A stretch of DNA of 64,000 bases from Azolla caroliniana. Taxonomy: Eukaryota > Polypodiophyta. The notes beneath the pieces were generated by a model. It worked only from the letters and a program-made list of their open reading frames with translations. It searched no databases and was not told where the DNA came from. Position 1 is the stretch's first letter. Every line of letters begins with the position of its first letter. The stretch is from assembly GCA_043228905.1 (NCBI GenBank), contig JBHGNT010000003.1, forward strand, positions 20,708,001 through 20,772,000, read 5' to 3'. Below, one piece after another: positions 9,995-22,550 of this stretch. The position numbers were made by a program, and so were the translations under genes.

Positions 9995-12900
9995 CTATGC
10001 TGTATTAGGCATCATTTTGCTCAATGGCTCGATCACTTTTATCTTTTCTTCACTCTCATCAAATGCAACGTAATTCTTTTCTTTGTCGTACACGTGACAA
10101 ACTGTCATGATCGACTTCATCAACCTCCAATTCCATTTCGCTTCATTTAAGTACTAAAAATCACCAAACAAAATAAAATTATTTGCAATGCAAAAGATGA
10201 GCAAAAATAAGACTAGTTCTAGACAGTTCTAGAATATGAGCGCAAACCTTCAAAATTACAAACATGCACAAAAGTAGACCATTAATACCTTGCCCCAATT
10301 CTGGCGTAAAGATTCATTTGCCATTCGTAAATTGTAGCTCGGAATCTTCTGCGAGATGTGATGTGGGATATGAACGCTAATATCATGGCAAAGAACCTCC
10401 ACCCTATCAACATTTTGGTTTGTAGTTTAGCCAAACTTCAAACCCCAGACCAAAACCTTAAAATAGATACATTTAGCTTATGCTAGTAAACCTAATTCAT
10501 AAACAGCAAGTACTTACGTTAACACGCTCCAATAAATCTAGAAACTAGCACCTTTATTTTGCAGTGATAATGAAACGATGATGTATGAGAAAAGAGAGTA
10601 TGAATCCTAATAACAAGGCAAAAAACCTCCACCTTATTCATCAGATTTTCTTATAGACCCCTAATATCTAACCCCTAAGTTCAAAATCCCTACGCCCAAC
10701 TACTTATTTTATCATGTCAACATATTTAGATGACCCTAAACCTTAATTCAGACATTCTAGACCTAAACCCGTACGCTAGCATGGCCCATTTACTACATCA
10801 AAATGCTGAACCATAAACTTTAAATCCCTGAATGGCCACTATGTGAGCATATCACCATATTTAGATTATTGGTACCAAACCCTAAACTTTAAACCCAAAG
10901 TCCAATGTGCTAAAGCCTAAGCACATTTGTTAGCCTTGGTCTGTTCGTTACATCTATCAGTGCTATCTATAAATGTACCATAAAACTAGTATAGAAACAG
11001 CACTAGATGAGAAACAAAAGAATAAGCTCACCATCTGGGGTATTCACAATGTACTGTCCCGCCTAATTGGGCTTGTGCACTGTTCCATTGATCGGCATTT
11101 TTGAAAGGAATATGAGGAGCTGTGTGGTGGACCATCGTGAATGTGCTCATCTATTGGCATTGCAAAGTTCATATAATGTAATAAAGCTCAAATCATTTTC
11201 ATAAATAATAAAAATAGATAATAAAAAGTCTAATCAATTTTCTGAAATGAAAACTAGATAAAGCTCAATCATTGCTTACCCAAAAATGGTATCCAAGCCA
11301 TGGCATAAGCCAAAACTTGAACCATCCAATAATTCCTGTCTTGTATATAATCAATGGCCACGCAATTGCCATGAAAGCATAGACGCATGCTATACTGATC
11401 TTGACCCGTGGTCTTTCAGTTGGACGGTAGAGGTCAAGGTTAAAATGCCATACAGCCCTACACAAAAAATTTATAATTGATATATATATATATATCTTAG
11501 ATTTTAGCACATTTAAGATAAAGTTCAGTTTTTATCCAACAAGATACTATGTTGATATGTTTAGACCATTGTACAGAACTCTTTTTTGAGGTAACTTTCT
11601 ATTTTTGCTTTTGGACTCAATCAAAGAATTTATACTGTTGCATGGAACACTTTGTTGTTACAAGAACTATTGGCTATTAAGAGATATTAATATATCTTTC
11701 TTCATTTCTTGCTCTTTCTCTCTCTTCTCTTTCAAGCAGAGTCCAAATTTGAGAAATGAGATACATCTTTCTTTCTTTGAATGACATTAATACACATCTC
11801 TCTCTTTCTCTCTTTAAAGACTAACCAATGACCAATGGATGCCCATGTGCGAAGAGGACCCATGGCTGCTCTAAGAAACACCTTCAACCAGTTCGGAAAA
11901 GTCTCATACTCCTCTTTCATAACTGGATGCCATGCTGTATCTTCCTCAAGCCTATTCATTCACATGAACACATTTGCCACCATTGGTCAAATCAACCATT
12001 TTCATGTATGCATCTTTCATCTTGTACACAATTAAGTAAAAATAATGTCCCATTCATCTTGAACAATTTAGCGTAAAAAAAAACTCAATTAACCATTGAT
12101 ACTACGGTCGACTTACATGTTTGTTTTCATAGAACATGTAAGCTTATTCAATCATATATACACATTCATCAATAGAATTGGTAATGAAACCACAAAAATG
12201 AGAACAGAATTTCTAAACATGAATTTCATGGACCAAAATGTCATGATCCTTAACTTTAATGTTCACATATATGCTATGTTTTTCTATCAAGAGCTGAATT
12301 AATCATATATACACAATTCATCTCGGAAAATTCCAGTGTGATAAAGAAACATTTTGCCATCACTGGACAAATCAATCACATTAATAAATTTCATCTTTGA
12401 ATCTTTCAGTATGAAAAGAATCATTATGTAATTGCTGAACTTACATGTTCGTTTTTGCATGATGCCTATCATGCTTGAAACGCCATGGCTCATATGGGTA
12501 GATAAGGGGCAAGAATGCCAAGGTTCCCACAATATCTTCAAGCAATTTGTTGTTGGAGAAGGATTTGTGCGCACAATCGTGGCCAATAACAAAGAACTAC
12601 ACATTAAACACACAAAATTAAAAAGATAATCAAGAAGCTCAATCCTAAACTTGGGGTAGTATTTCATGTATAGTTGAAAAGTCCTAGTATCTAGAATATG
12701 CCAAAAATGTACTTACGCCTGTAATAGCTGTTCCCGTCCAAGCCCAAGCTAAAGGAAGAAGATACCATGGAGATTTTGCTATCATAAAGATGCCAGCTGC
12801 ATATGTGGCGACTGAAATAGCTATGGTCTTCCATGCTTTCAAATCATTGATCACAAAAACCTATACAAGTACATAGCAAGTTGGGATTAGACTATGCCAG

Positions 12901-14667
12901 AGTAAAAAAAAGCGGGAACATCAAGGACTCACTCAGTATAGATGATTAAGCAAATTTATATCCTATGAATCTACAAATCAAGATCCTTGTAATGATACAT
13001 ATTTAATACATCTTAACTACTCGAATACTAAATTAGATTGTTACTGGAGAGAATTAGAACATTCCAAAGTTATTCCATATGAACTTCACTACACCCTAAA
13101 AACTTTTCCCAGAAAGCCACCCAAATACCCCTCTGTAGTAGTAGAGTTTATAAAGATATAGGGGTATTTTATCTCACAGAATGGCCCATATTTGTTTTTT
13201 GCATAGGGTAAAAAATCAAGTTGGTGACGAACGCTACATTGTAGAGTTGTTCAATGATGTTTTTGACAATGTAGAGGGGTACTCCTGCAATCCAGAAAGT
13301 TACAGGTATTCTGCCCAAAAAGACCATGACCATTTACCTCAGAAGGCAACGAATCGATGACATTCTTCAATGTGATTCCTTCGGGAACAGGCTCTCCTAT
13401 TTGAGTAAATCCATATTCTTCAGCAAGCTTCGCCCGATATGCCGAGTCACTGAGAGAGTCGTCAAGGGCAGGAGAAAGTGGCACAGAAACTGCCTCTATC
13501 CTTCTTCGTGTTACACTACGAAGGTTGTTACCACCATTTTGGCTTCCCTTAGACTGCATAAGCAATCAACAATGTCAAAAATAGAGATTTTTCCATGGTA
13601 AATAAAAAACAAAAAAATACGAGCAATTTTCTCCTTATAATTAAAAGGATTTTCCATCATTAATTATAAATATTTTCACTCATAATAGAAGACAAATAAT
13701 TTCCTTCAAGATAAATAAAAACGGAATTTCTCCATTATAAAAATAAAGGATTTCCATCCATAATTACTTGCCTTCAATCTGATCTTGTCCAATCTTCCCA
13801 ACCCTGCAAACAGAACCCTATTGTATCAGATAAAGATCCACGAATAGAACCCATAACCCCAAATTCATCATATAAAAAATCTAGATTCTTTTCAGAATCC
13901 TAATGCATCAGAAACTCAAGAGGCTTTTTCAACCACTAGTAAAACTAGAACTTTTATAAACCCTAATACATCAATGATAAGATAAAACCAAAATCTTCTT
14001 TCCAACCCTAATGTATATGTACATAAACTCCAAACCCAAGCATCAGAAAAAAAAATCTAGATGCATGTAGAAAAAAGTTAGAATCTTTTGGAATCCTAGT
14101 GCATACGGGTTGAATTCAGAACTTTGTAAAACTATAATTTATGTAACTAGCATCTAAAACACGTTTCAAAGCCCTGGTTCATGATAGAAAACTCTTCAAA
14201 CCTTGATACATCCATATAGAATATCAGAATCTGTTCAAAATTTTAATGCACACATATAAACCTCAGTAATTTTTTATGCCTTATTGTATACCTTTTTCAA
14301 ACAATACAGTAGAGAAGCCAAAACCTAAGTGAATACCAAATCTGAACTTTGGTTCAGGCAATAAAACAATCGAACTTTTATAATACAGAAACCAAAAACC
14401 TAATTCATCAGATAAAGGATACAGAATCCAACAAATTATAATTACCCGTAAAGGATATATAATTCTAATTAACAGAAAGTAGACCATAATTCATTGTAAA
14501 TAAAAGCTTTCCAGTAGCCCAACCAAACTCTAATTCATCCCTGAGATAGTATACACACCAGATATCCTTTGGTTATTCAAGCTGAGGAGCCCAGAGCCAT
14601 GAATCTGCAAAGAGCAAGAAGAAACCCTAGAAGACGAAGAAGAAGCCATTATGCACCGCTCCGCCAT
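9995..14667 (-). CDS. FAD6: Plastid omega-6 fatty acid desaturase (FAD6), ten exons
   Basis: Minus-strand exons: 14559-14667, 13772-13803, 13338-13553, 12717-12860, 12445-12596, 11826-11951, 11280-11457, 11032-11150, 10289-10403, 9995-10153. They sum to 1350 nt (449 residues plus stop), with all phases closing, about the usual FAD6 length. The enzyme inserts the omega-6 double bond into 16:1 and 18:1 acyl chains of plastid galactolipids using ferredoxin. Three di-iron histidine boxes are visible: HDCAH (173-177), HDRHH (209-213) and HIPHH (370-374), with hydrophobic membrane segments between. The Ser-rich N-terminus fits a plastid transit peptide. Translation may begin at 14667 or at the second Met (14649). 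Intron 2 needs a GC donor, while the other nine-exon junctions use GT-AG. Identification is strong because conserved FAD6 stretches such as [10 protein letters not shown] are present. Confidence 0.93.
11660..11720 (-). repeat. Fragment of a dispersed repeat shared with dynein introns
   Basis: The sequence around 'ggctattaagagatattaatatatctttc' in FAD6 intron 6 matches the copy at 60088-60160. In reverse orientation it matches copies at 57690-57800 and 58955-59090. It is short and degenerate, so the family assignment is tentative. Confidence 0.5.
13554..13771 (-). other. GC-AG intron (intron 2 of FAD6)
   Basis: The 32-nt exon 2 must enter in phase 1 and leave in phase 0 to join exon 3. Only the donor AAG|GCAAGT does this. 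The neighbouring GT four bases on would put a stop at the junction. The acceptor is TTATGCAG. GCAAGT after AAG is the typical context for non-canonical GC donors spliced by the U2 machinery. Confidence 0.75.
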
Positions 14668-15040
14668 AGATTTTATTACCTTTCTATTCTTCTGATGAGG
14701 AAGAAAAACAAACAAAAAAAAATAAAAAATTTATGAGGAAAAGAGGGGGAGAATTCATATCACAGAAGTACACCGTCTTCTTTCTGGTAGAAGAGAAACG
14801 TGTCAAAAAGGAAAACAGGACAAGCAGACGAACTTGCCTCTAAAATATATAGCCGCGAGGGAGCGTTTATTGGCGACACGGAGAAACAGAAAGAAAGAAA
14901 GAGAAAGGAACAGATACAGATTTAGGGTTTCTCTTGGCTCTGCTCTGTCTCTGTCTTTTCTCTGTCTCTCCGTGTCTGAGGGGAGGCTGGGTGCGCAGCA
15001 GCAGCAGCTAAAGAAGAAAAAACGAAGAAGGGAAGGAGTG

Positions 15041-15097
15041 AGAGAGAGAGAGAGAGAGATGAAATAGAGAGAGAGAGAGAGAGAGAGAGAGAAGTGA

Positions 15098-15128
<31 letters not shown>

Positions 15129-15268
15129 GATGAAGCTTGGTTGGCTTAGAGTTAGCACACAATCCAATTCGGTTTGGTTCGATTTGGATCGGTTCGGTTC
15201 GGTTCTAGCTTGTTGCATTCGGCTCGATTATGCTCTCTCTCTCTCTCTCTCTTCTACCGACATGCTAA

Positions 15269-15304
<36 letters not shown>

Positions 15305-15319
15305 ACCGACATGCTAACA

Positions 15320-15375
<56 letters not shown>
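15041..15375. repeat. GA, TG and TC microsatellites upstream of FAD6
   Basis: GA runs at about 15041-15093, a TG run at 15101-15128, and three TC tracts between 15231 and 15375. The TC tracts are separated by two identical copies of 'ttctaccgacatgctaacat', so a composite unit has been duplicated. The block lies 370-710 bp upstream of the FAD6 start and probably in its promoter or 5' UTR. Long GA/TC tracts are common in plant core promoters, so a regulatory role is possible but unproven. Confidence 0.85.
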
Positions 15376-15380
<5 letters not shown>

Positions 15381-16050
15381 GATGACTGGATAAATACTCA
15401 TTTGTTGTAAACCAATTGTCTCATGGGCCAAATTTGGCCTTAGAAGACGTTAATATTTCTTTCTTTCTTTCTCTCGTCCGGCCTATGCAACTAGCTATGC
15501 AGCACATAAGCTACGTTCCGTTCGACCTTTTATGGTATACCATCTTTGTGTTCGCACCACCATATTGTGTGGAAAAAATTTCAGTTCCTTGCCGCACGTT
15601 ATTGTTGTAGATAGCCCGCAATTGTTTTAGAAGCATGACCTACAGGGACTAGGACAAATGTTTACTCTGATTGTTGGTTGTACGGTAAGGAGAGGGGTGG
15701 CAAACCACTATGTTTGATGCCTATGGACAAACAATTGGAAAACGAATGAGCGAGCGAGCTTTGGATTTAATGCCTGCATACATCCAAACAAGCTTAGGTG
15801 CACTTAATCGTTCTTTTTATCACTCCACCTAACACTTAATGTAAGACATGACAAGGGAAGAGACAAAGCACATATGTTAGTATTAAGGAAGTCTCCTCTT
15901 GCAAGTTACAATCAACCTCAACCGTTAAGATGGAATCTAAAGTTTTGAGTCCTTTATGCACACGAAACCTATCTACCAAACTCTTTTTCATCTATTGTTA
16001 CCTTAGAACTACGAGCATCCATCACATACTTCTCCAGAGTCAAACATTCT
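15376..16050. other. Intergenic DNA between FAD6 upstream region and LINE
   Basis: No gene, repeat or RNA signature recognised. Confidence 0.4.
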
Positions 16051-16680
16051 TCTTTTTTTGAAAAGGGATAGGCCTTGGTATTATAAAATCACAAGAAATA
16101 CAAAAGTTGTGTTGGATAAAGGAGTATGCCAACCGACTCCATTGTGCTCACATCATAGCTGATTTGTTGTGTCTATACAAGAACTACACATATTTGTACA
16201 CCATATCTCCAAGATTTTTATGTCTACTCTTGCCAAACTACAACTGAGCGTGCAATGTAACCTATACCACATAATTTGTAGCAAGAGAGTGTCCATAAAC
16301 AAAGTTAGTAGACATTGTTTCCCAAAATGATGGGAACATTATACATCCATATCATGTGATCTCCATCTTCCCTAAAAATGACCATTGAATCCCACAACCT
16401 TTTAAAGTGCATTTGCTTCATGAAAATGGCATCAACATTGCCTGTAAAACTTTCATACTGACCACATAATGTATGAATAAGTAACAACAAGAATTCAACA
16501 ATTATAATAGAAACATCCTGAGTGGTGTTGTCAAATACTGATGTACGCACGCCTTCCAAATTACCCACATCAGAATAGATGAAATTGTCTTCCAAATAAT
16601 ATCATCCCTAAATTGCAAACTATCACTTATAAAAGGTTGAGCCATTTGTATATGAGGAGGAACTATGTGAAAGGCTTCCA

Positions 16681-17607
16681 CTATATCTCCTCCTTTTCAT
16701 ATAACAACAATTGTCCCTCTAGAATGCCCCACCTAACCACACCCCAAGTAATAACACAATTAGCATGTATCAATATCAACAACCTTAATTCTCTCTGCCA
16801 AACTTGCACAATTTTAGGACAAGACCACAATACATGCTTAATTGATTCCATCATACATCCACAACCAAATCCACACGACGTACTATTTAGTTGTCGTAAC
16901 CAAGCCTGAACCGGTAGTGTATAATGGATCAATAACCAACAAAAAAGGACAATCTTCTTAGGATTCTGCATACTCCATAACCACTTCCAATATTTAGATG
17001 CATCCATTAAAGAGGCCCCATTCGCCAACCACACTTTCATAGCAGATGGAAGATGCAATTTCCTACTTAAGAGCAACTTTCGTCCCAACTTCACAAAAGA
17101 TTGAAAAAATTGAAAAATTTTAGTATGAGACGAAGGATTTGTATGTTTCCAAAGATAATCTGATGAATCCCAATGCAAGTCCAACAACGATTTAAAAAAA
17201 AAAAACCATAGTTGGCAAAATAAGATACTATCATAAGGAGAAGGATCTAAAATCCACTTTTTATCAAATTTACCAATCACTCTCACTAGATGTTGCAATG
17301 TTGTTTGCCAAATTGACGATTCCACATCAGTTTGCCATAATCTTCCTTCCTCAGATACATCAAAATAGTAACGTTCTCCTTGAGACATTCCTTTTGCTCC
17401 TATCATAACACCAACCGGAGCAAAATATCTAAACCAAACATGCACAGAAGAAGGTGACCAATTAGAACGAAAATTCCCTAAAGATAATTGAATTGCATCA
17501 AACATAGGTCTAAAACCCCTACACATGGTAGCATCTAGCTGTGAATTATTAAGATGACAAACATAATTTCCCCAAGAGGCTATCATGGCAACTATACCAT
17601 TATCCAA
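16681..17607 (-). pseudogene. LINE ORF2 C-terminal zinc-binding (zf-RVT) region
   Basis: This 308-residue frame contains the plant LINE pattern: a Trp-rich stretch, then KIVLFCWLL, then a Cys/His cluster ending in HVLWSCPKIVQVW, the hallmark of the RT-associated zinc-binding domain. It follows the RT domain in the same direction after the 246-bp insertion at 17979-18224. Confidence 0.75.
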
Positions 17608-17978
17608 GTCAACCCACTATAATCACGGTCTACTTCCAAGCAATACACCCCTCTCATTAGAAAAAATAAAATTCCAAATCAAAGGTTGTTGCAATAGTTC
17701 TTCATTCAAAGATGGGCATCTACAAATAAAACAAAACTTAACAACATCCGATGCTTTACAAATGTCAACCATAAAACCATCTATCGGAACATGTATCTGT
17801 CTTGTTTTAAAAATTGACAACAATGCCCATCTTAGAGATGGTTTTCAAAAGCCCCCCGTAGACGGTTTAATATCAACCAATCTGTTTAAAAGAAACTCTG
17901 ACCATATACCTTGAGTTGGCAAGATAGCCCTAACAATTTTTTTTGCCAAAAGAGCCTTACATTGGATGTCTGGGTCTA

Positions 17979-18224
17979 TCGTACGTAAAATTCGTGTTCG
18001 TTTGGCATAATATTCGTTTTCCTACATTGGAAAACGAATGTGAATGTTATTCAAACATTCTTGTGTTTTTTTTTTGTTTTTTTCCCATTTATTTATTTTT
18101 TTCCATTTTTACCTCATAACAAATAGTTAATCCAAAAGTATGGTAATTATCATTCTTTGAGTGTGTTTTTCTTAGGTGAATGATTGAACCATTCACGAAT
18201 GCGAATGCACGTATGGTTCATACT
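17979..18224. mobile_element. 246-bp insertion in the LINE with a perfect 13-bp target duplication
   Basis: ATGTCTGGGTCTA stands at 17966-17978 and again at 18225-18237. The insert has an 11-bp perfect hairpin (ATTCGTTTTCC / GGAAAACGAAT) with a 6-nt loop near 18010. Its outer ends are weakly inverted (…TACGT…ATTCG…TTCG on both). A T-rich tract lies in the middle. Weak terminal inverted repeats suggest a MITE, but 13 bp is long for that and closer to target-primed retroposition, so the class is open. Confidence 0.6.
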
Positions 18225-18561
18225 ATGTCTGGGTCTACCAACCCTAGACCACCATAAGAAATTTGCGTCGTAAGTGTTGACTAAGCTACCTTCGCACAAG
18301 CATCACTATTACTTCTTCCTATCCAAATAAAGTTTTGAACCAGTCATTGAATTTGCAACAAACAGGATCTAGAGAACAAACATGTAGGTGCAATATACCA
18401 CATAGATGAAAGGAGAACTTGATTAGCTATCATTACTCTGCTTGCTAAAGACAACTCCGTAGTGTCCTAAATCAACAATTTTTTGCTTAGTAATAACATT
18501 AATGGAGCTAACAATCACTCCTTATGCATATTTATACCAACTTGATAGCCCAAGTAATGAA

Positions 18562-20152
18562 CTAAAACTCCTTCTTGAATCCAATGAAAAGACTCGGATG
18601 GTATCCATGATAGCAATGGCCACGTAGAAACCCAAAAACCCACTGATTTACACCAATTAAGTCCCAATTAACTTTTGCACTAGAGGCAACGCAAAATGTT
18701 TCCAATGCAACCAGTGTTTTACAGAAATTACCTTCTTCAGTGTGCATGTATGGTGCAGTATCATCTGCAAACTCCACATCTAAAATCATATTGTTAGAGA
18801 TCGGTGTGACTAGCCCTTGGATCCCAACACCTGCTGAATTAAAATATGCGGAGAATACCTCCGTAACAATAAGAAATAAAAAAGGGGCTAACATACACCC
18901 TTGGCGAACTACTCGTGACATTTGAAATGTTCGTCCTCTACCTCCTACTACTAAGATAGAACTATAAGTTAATTTGTACAAAGCTGCCACTGCAATAATC
19001 CAAGCTTTTGGAAACCCTAATCTTCTCATTGCCTCTTCTACAAAAGTTCCAATTCACTCTATCATAGGCCATTTCAAAATCTAACAATAAAATTACTAAG
19101 TCCTCTTTCTTGGCCATACCCGAGGAGGATAACTCCCAAAACAAAGCAAAAATATCATAGATACTCCTATCTTGCATGCAACCTGTTTGAGAAGTATGAA
19201 TAATATCAGGCAATAAAGGTTGCAAACGCAACACCAATACCTTAGCATAAAATTTGTAAATTGTATTGAGTAATGTGATTGGCCACCATGCCCTAATGTC
19301 CTCTGAAGCTCCATCACCTTTAGGGATAAAACAAATCAACCCCTCCTTCCATTCCTCTAGCATAGCTCCAAAATAAAATTTTATTTGAAAAGCACTAGTT
19401 AAATCATCAGCTATAATGTCCCAATATTGTAAGAAAACGTCCCTTATTAGTCCATCCTCTCCTGGGTAGACCTCGGAACCCAAAGATTTTAATGCTTGTT
19501 GAACCTTAGAAGAAGAAAAATGGCATAAAAGAGTTTGAACCATTTGATATGTAACACATGGCTTTGTTGCACCAAAAACTATACCCCTCATTGCCAATAC
19601 ATTTTGACTCACCTCATTAGCAGACAACAATTGTTCATAATACCGAGATGTTAACTCTCGCATTTCATCCGGATCCATTGAGAGAGTACCGTCATCCCTC
19701 TTTAATGCACCCATCTGAAACTTACGCGGTCTTGGAGTAACTACATCAAAAAATAATTTGGACATTTTGTCCCCTTTTTGAGACCATTTTGTTGCAAATG
19801 CAAAGTATTTAAAATAAGCAATTTTAGATTGCATAAGAAAAATTGCATCTCTTAACTTCCGTAAGTTGTTTTCAAGATAAATTGAGTTGATATCTCTTTC
19901 TTGCAAGCATTGAATCGAGGCCAACCCTCTTCTTGTATTTGCCAACCGAGAGACAAGAAAATGTTTCTTATCTTTAGCCTGACCTAAAAGTAGTTGCTTA
20001 AGTTGAAATAAAGCCACAAAAACCTTAGATAACTTATCAGGAGCAAAGACACTAGACCAAAGGGAAGCAACACTCTCCATAATGGAATCATCCTTTTGAA
20101 TCCATTTTGGAATCTTTACATGATCATGAAATACAACAAATCGCAATTTCAA
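18562..20152 (-). pseudogene. LINE reverse transcriptase, broken
   Basis: Two frames carry the RT domain. The first (20152-18962) contains the fingers and palm N-terminal motifs, ending after LLLDFEMAYDRVNW. The second (19029-18562) carries RQGC and the catalytic FADD box. A frameshift near 19030 separates them. A functional LINE would have these in one ORF2, so the copy is dead. Confidence 0.8.
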
Positions 20153-21027
20153 AGTCAGTGTGATCTGAAAAGTTTGTACCCAGCACTATCCCTAGAGATC
20201 CACGTAAATCCCAAAATTATTGATTCGCGTGAAACTTGTCAATCCTAGAGATATTGGCATTTGCTACCCGCCTGTTCGACTGAGAAAATTGTAATGACTC
20301 TACCCTTCTTGCAAAATACTGCATAAACCATAAGTCCTACAAGCTAACTTTAAAGCATAAATTTTCCCACTCAGCCAATTCAACATCTGAGATTGTAATT
20401 GTGCCCCCACCCATACAATTAGAAGGGTCTTCAAGCATATTAAAGTCCCCAACAATGCACCAATGATCAATTACAGGGAGATCAGTCCACAATTAGCACC
20501 AAAATTGTGCCCTTCCCCTTGCTGAATTCGGTGCATAAACATTCAAGAAACCAACTTTTTTCTCTAATAGATTTAATACTATAAATTGGGCACAACCGCC
20601 CTGTAAAAAACCCTTGTCTACAATCAAAGAAGCCCATTTTTCAGAACATGCAATAGCAAGCCCCCCTTGCATTCTAGATGGCCCATAAGCCGAAATCCAA
20701 TCATAAAACCACCATCCCTTCTCTAGAGTCAACTTGATTGTGTGCATACCCAAAACAATTGCTTGGTGAACCAAAAAGTGTACAAGTCCAATCACTACGA
20801 CTAATGATTGTTATTGATAATGTCCAACCAATCGGATAATCATAAACTCTGACTATCATTGATCTAGATCTCATTAACCTATATCTCTCTTCCTTTATCT
20901 CATTTCCTAGAGCCAAAGGTGTCCCTTGTACTCTAACCAATGTTTTATTGTCATGAGTTTTTGTTGGTCCCCCCTAATTGCTTCTTGTCTGACCTAGAGT
21001 TGTATTGGGTTCAAGTCATTTTGACCT

Positions 21028-21482
21028 TGTTACAGGCATGACCATATAATATCCCGTGGTGAGAATTTACCGTAATATTCTATACACGTGGATAAGTGCG
21101 AGGGTTAAACGAGAGTGTAAAGAAGGGGAGGATTACTTTTAATCCTCGGGATTGAGACAACCCATTAGCCCAAGTGAGAACTTGTCTGGGGGCCTTGGGT
21201 ATCACTATAAATAAGAGGCCTAGCTACCCTCATTTCATCATCTGGTTGACTACGTCGAGACTCTGTCTTGTGGTGGGTCAACTCTTGTAGCGAGTGCGCC
21301 AGCACCAGGTACGACTCGACGCCACGATGGTGGTATGAGACGCCGATCGAGGCTCGAGTCCGTCTCGATCCCTTCGCTCGGGGGTGGTCGGGTGGATCAA
21401 CACCCTTCTTTCTCTCTCTCCTTTCTATCTAGATCTATCTTTTATTCTTATTTTATGCTTACATTAGTTCATGTCTCTAATA
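21028..21482 (+). repeat. 5' LTR of gypsy-1
   Basis: 455 bp, equal in length to the right copy. A TATAAATA box at 21206-21213 is the likely promoter core. The end is defined by the target duplication and by the start of the primer site two bases later. Confidence 0.93.
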
Positions 21483-21484
21483 GT

Positions 21485-21497
21485 TGGTATTAGAGCC
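21485..21497 (+). promoter_or_regulatory. Primer-binding site of gypsy-1 (tRNA-iMet type)
   Basis: TGGTATTAGAGCC lies two bases after the 5' LTR and matches the usual plant initiator-Met primer site TGGTATCAGAGC with one C-to-T change. Confidence 0.85.
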
Positions 21498-21742
21498 TAT
21501 GTTCTAATGTTTCTTTTGTTTTCTTTTCTTTTGTTGATTGATGGTGATCGATCAATGTGCAGTCGGCCTTGATCCAGACAACAATCAACAAAGGAACTTC
21601 GGTAACTCTTTCCTTCTTCTTCTTTTCTATTTTTTCTTCTCCCATCTAATCATGTGTATAGTCTATATGTAATTGTTTTCATTAATTTAATGATGTTGTA
21701 GTGGTAATTAATTGGTTGTATAAAACGTTTACATATATGTAT

Positions 21743-21827
21743 GAGGTCAATACCTCATTTGACATATATTGAATATGTGATTAGTGTCATATGCGCACAA
21801 GGTTAATACCTCAATTGCGTATTACGC
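21743..21827 (+). repeat. 56-bp tandem repeats in the gypsy-1 leader, left part
   Basis: Cores of the form GAGGT(C/T)AATACCTC occur at about 21743 and 21799. The array resumes beyond the inner element at about 34293, 34349 and (degenerate) 34420. The spacing is about 56 bp, and each core can form a small hairpin (GAGGT/ACCTC). The inner gypsy element inserted inside this array. Confidence 0.7.
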
Positions 21828-22477
21828 TGTCGAGGTATTCCTCGCGGATGCGTGGAATGAGGCGGGACCTCGGGGGTCTTGTACCGAAGAGCAAGAGAGA
21901 AAGGAGAAGGGAAGGGACCCACTACGTGCGAGCGTAGATCCACAGGGACACGGCCCTTCGATACGAAGACGCGAGCGGGGAAACCAACACAGAGAGGCAC
22001 GAAGGTATGTATGTATATATATTAACAGAGACAAACAACAAGAAGCGCGAAGTCGGTTACAACCGAACAGGCCGGCGAACAGATGCCGATGCCTGTTCGC
22101 AAACGCTCAGAAAGAAAAGGGGTAGGTTGGAGGTGCTGCCGGAAGCACTCGGGCATTCCTCAGAGCAACGCGAGCCTCCCGAAAACCTGCACAGAAAGAA
22201 GCTACGGAGTCTTGGAAGAGAGCGAAGCCTTCGGCCGAAAACCCAACAACACTTCGTCCTCTCTATCGTCGATCCCCTTCCTCCTTCTCGTCTCCCTCCT
22301 TTTATAGGCAAGAAAGGAGCCGTTTCCCATTAACTTCCTGCCTACCGAATCTACCTACCTAGGATCTTCTATGTACCTAATTCTCTCTTACGTACAACAT
22401 AAGGCGTACATGCATGAAGAGCCGGTTCCTACGCTACGGTGCACCGATTCCGCTTGTGGACGGTTTTCTTCACGACA
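21828..22477 (-). repeat. 3' LTR of gypsy-2
   Basis: 650 bp with TGTCG/CGACA ends. A minus-strand TATAAAA box lies near 22300-22306. In element sense this is the right-hand LTR, preceded by the purine tract at 22478-22490. Confidence 0.92.
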
Positions 22478-22490
22478 TCCGCCCCCACCT
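22478..22490 (-). promoter_or_regulatory. Polypurine tract of gypsy-2
   Basis: On the minus strand AGGTGGGGGCGGA directly precedes the LTR start TGTCG, the expected place for the plus-strand DNA primer. Confidence 0.75.
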
Positions 22491-22550
22491 AACCGCGCAT
22501 CCACCGGCATGCACCAAATTGAGTTGGGACGGAGAAAACCGGTCCAACCT

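Larger units (their letters stand above)
16053..21022 (-). mobile_element. Degenerate L1-type LINE retrotransposon
   Basis: Read on the minus strand, the order is endonuclease (20940 to ~20150: GGLAIACSEKW, NVYAPNSARGRAQFW, then GDFNM and SDH), reverse transcriptase (20152 to 18562: DFEMAYDRVNW, RQGCMLAPFLF, catalytic EFADD), and the zinc-binding RT-associated domain (17607 to 16681, with a CGFGCGCMMESIKHVLWSCP-like finger). The frame is broken several times. The 3' end carries 'ataccaaggcctatcccttttc' followed by an A7 run at 16053-16059 (T run on the plus strand), as in plant LINE tails. The 5' end abuts the target duplication of the outer gypsy element at 21023, which may have truncated or split it. 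No LINE target duplication was identified. Confidence 0.82.

Noticed and set aside
15094-15393. Ser/Leu-repeat protein
   Set aside because: Pure read-through of TG and TC microsatellites.
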